Source of the DNA: an uncultured Rubrobacteraceae bacterium
GTDB lineage: Bacteria > Actinomycetota > Rubrobacteria > Rubrobacterales > Rubrobacteraceae
Direction of reading: 5' to 3'
Length of the DNA: 52,098 nucleotides
Assembly: GCA_902806055.1 (NCBI GenBank)
Contig: CADCVD010000019.1
Span: forward strand, 1-52,098
The translations under genes and the position numbers were made by a program. Shown piece after piece: positions 51,790 to 52,098 of this stretch (positions within the stretch are counted from its first letter, which is position 1; each line of letters starts with the position of its first letter). The notes under the pieces are model-generated. The model was not told the DNA's origin and searched no databases. It saw nothing but the letters and a program-made list of their open reading frames with translations.

Positions 51790-52098
51790 TTACGAGCCTG
51801 GGACGTTGCCGAGTAACTCCACCGGCTCGCCTAGGCCCGTATCCATACGCCGGACGGTGCTCTTGCCGTCCTCGTCCTCCTCTAGCATCCAGACCTCGTC
51901 CACCAGGGCCGACTCCTGCACCTCGGCGACGTGGGAGATGATGAAGATCTGTCCGAACGACCGCTTGAGACGCTCCAGCGCGAGCAGCACGTTGTTGCGC
52001 CGTCCTGCATCCAGGCTCCCGAAGACCTCGTCCAGGACCAGGAAGCCCAAGGTGTTGCCGCCGCGGGAGGCCACGATCCTTGAGAGCGCCACCCTCGC
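51790..52098 (-). CDS. SbcC/Rad50-like AAA ATPase, 3' end only
   Basis: The frame is open at the right window edge; about 102 C-terminal residues are seen. LGFLVLDEVFGSLDAGRR is an SMC/Rad50/SbcC-type Walker B plus D-loop, followed by switch-region ISHVAEVQE, and the preceding ALSRIVASRGG is the end of the signature helix. The full protein should be a large coiled-coil ATPase in DNA end processing. The GTG at 52092 is internal, not a start. It is followed after 14 nt by the HhH glycosylase. Confidence 0.85.
   Translation of the reverse strand, partial: ARVALSRIVASRGGNTLGFLVLDEVFGSLDAGRRNNVLLALERLKRSFGQIFIISHVAEVQESALVDEVWMLEEDEDGKSTVRRMDTGLGEPVELLGNVPGS

Noticed and set aside
1-52098. CRISPR arrays, rRNA, prophage or plasmid origin
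   Set aside because: No regularly spaced repeats, rRNA sequence, phage structural genes or replication genes were seen.

Overview
The window is a high-GC bacterial chromosome segment. Codon use is strongly GC-biased, GTG and TTG starts are common, and most genes carry GGAGG-type ribosome sites. The gene mix (MarP-type CvpA-trypsin protease, PASTA kinase, split methylmalonyl-CoA mutase, SigJ/ECF41 sigma factor, MGDG-synthase-like glycosyltransferase, PH-domain pair) points to an actinobacterium, most likely of the Rubrobacter type. That placement is inference from gene content and style; no rRNA is present.

Layout. 1-4.3 kb: 3' end of a nitrilase-family gene, then a complete OpuC-type glycine betaine/choline ABC importer. 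4.4-14.4 kb: mostly enzymes (FAD/Fe-S oxidoreductase, NudC, RidA, Gfo/Idh/MocA dehydrogenase, methyltransferase, PdxH, FAH-family hydrolase, VOC dioxygenase) and two DUF proteins. 14.6-15.5 kb: a frameshifted DoxX gene divergent from an HxlR regulator, with a clear operator between them. 16-19.4 kb: methylmalonyl-CoA mutase subunits, enoyl-CoA hydratase and thioesterase. 19.3-20.5 kb: a frameshifted MFS exporter. 20.6-23.5 kb: an ECF41 (SigJ) operon with its own consensus promoter. 23.5-29.7 kb: a minus-strand acyl-CoA cluster (CaiB-type CoA-transferase, acyl-CoA ligase, CocE hydrolase, thiolase, decayed 3-hydroxyacyl-CoA dehydrogenase). 30.5-34.5 kb: GH2-like glycosidase, polysaccharide deacetylase and MGDG-synthase-like glycosyltransferase. 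34.9-38.1 kb: small lipoproteins and hypotheticals, a cupin, and a deleted IS5-family element. 38.2-52.1 kb: OsmC and DsbA-like redox proteins, PASTA kinase, a GAF/HD-GYP plus MEDS signalling pair, MarP, RlmN, PH-domain proteins, an HhH DNA glycosylase and the 3' end of an SbcC/Rad50-like ATPase.

The most interesting signal is a pair of candidate selenoproteins 15 kb apart. The carboxymuconolactone-decarboxylase/AhpD-like gene that ends the ECF41 operon has an in-frame TGA exactly at the second position of its CxxC redox motif (CPF-TGA, 23113-23115). The OsmC-family gene has an in-frame TGA exactly at its peroxidatic cysteine (GG-TGA, 38378-38380) and keeps the resolving cysteine. In both, reading frame and family similarity continue past the TGA. 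Both have a potential hairpin whose TGCC arm ends in a loop starting with G, exactly 18 nt after the TGA, as expected for a bacterial SECIS. The promoter of the first operon (TGTCACA-N16-CGTC) matches the ECF41 consensus as I recall it. Together these suggest a sigma-factor-controlled selenium-dependent thiol-redox operon. The main caution is that several other loci here are broken by frameshifts or stops (DoxX, MFS, 3-hydroxyacyl-CoA dehydrogenase, HD-GYP, transposase), so ordinary mutation or sequence error must be excluded. No sel genes are in the window.
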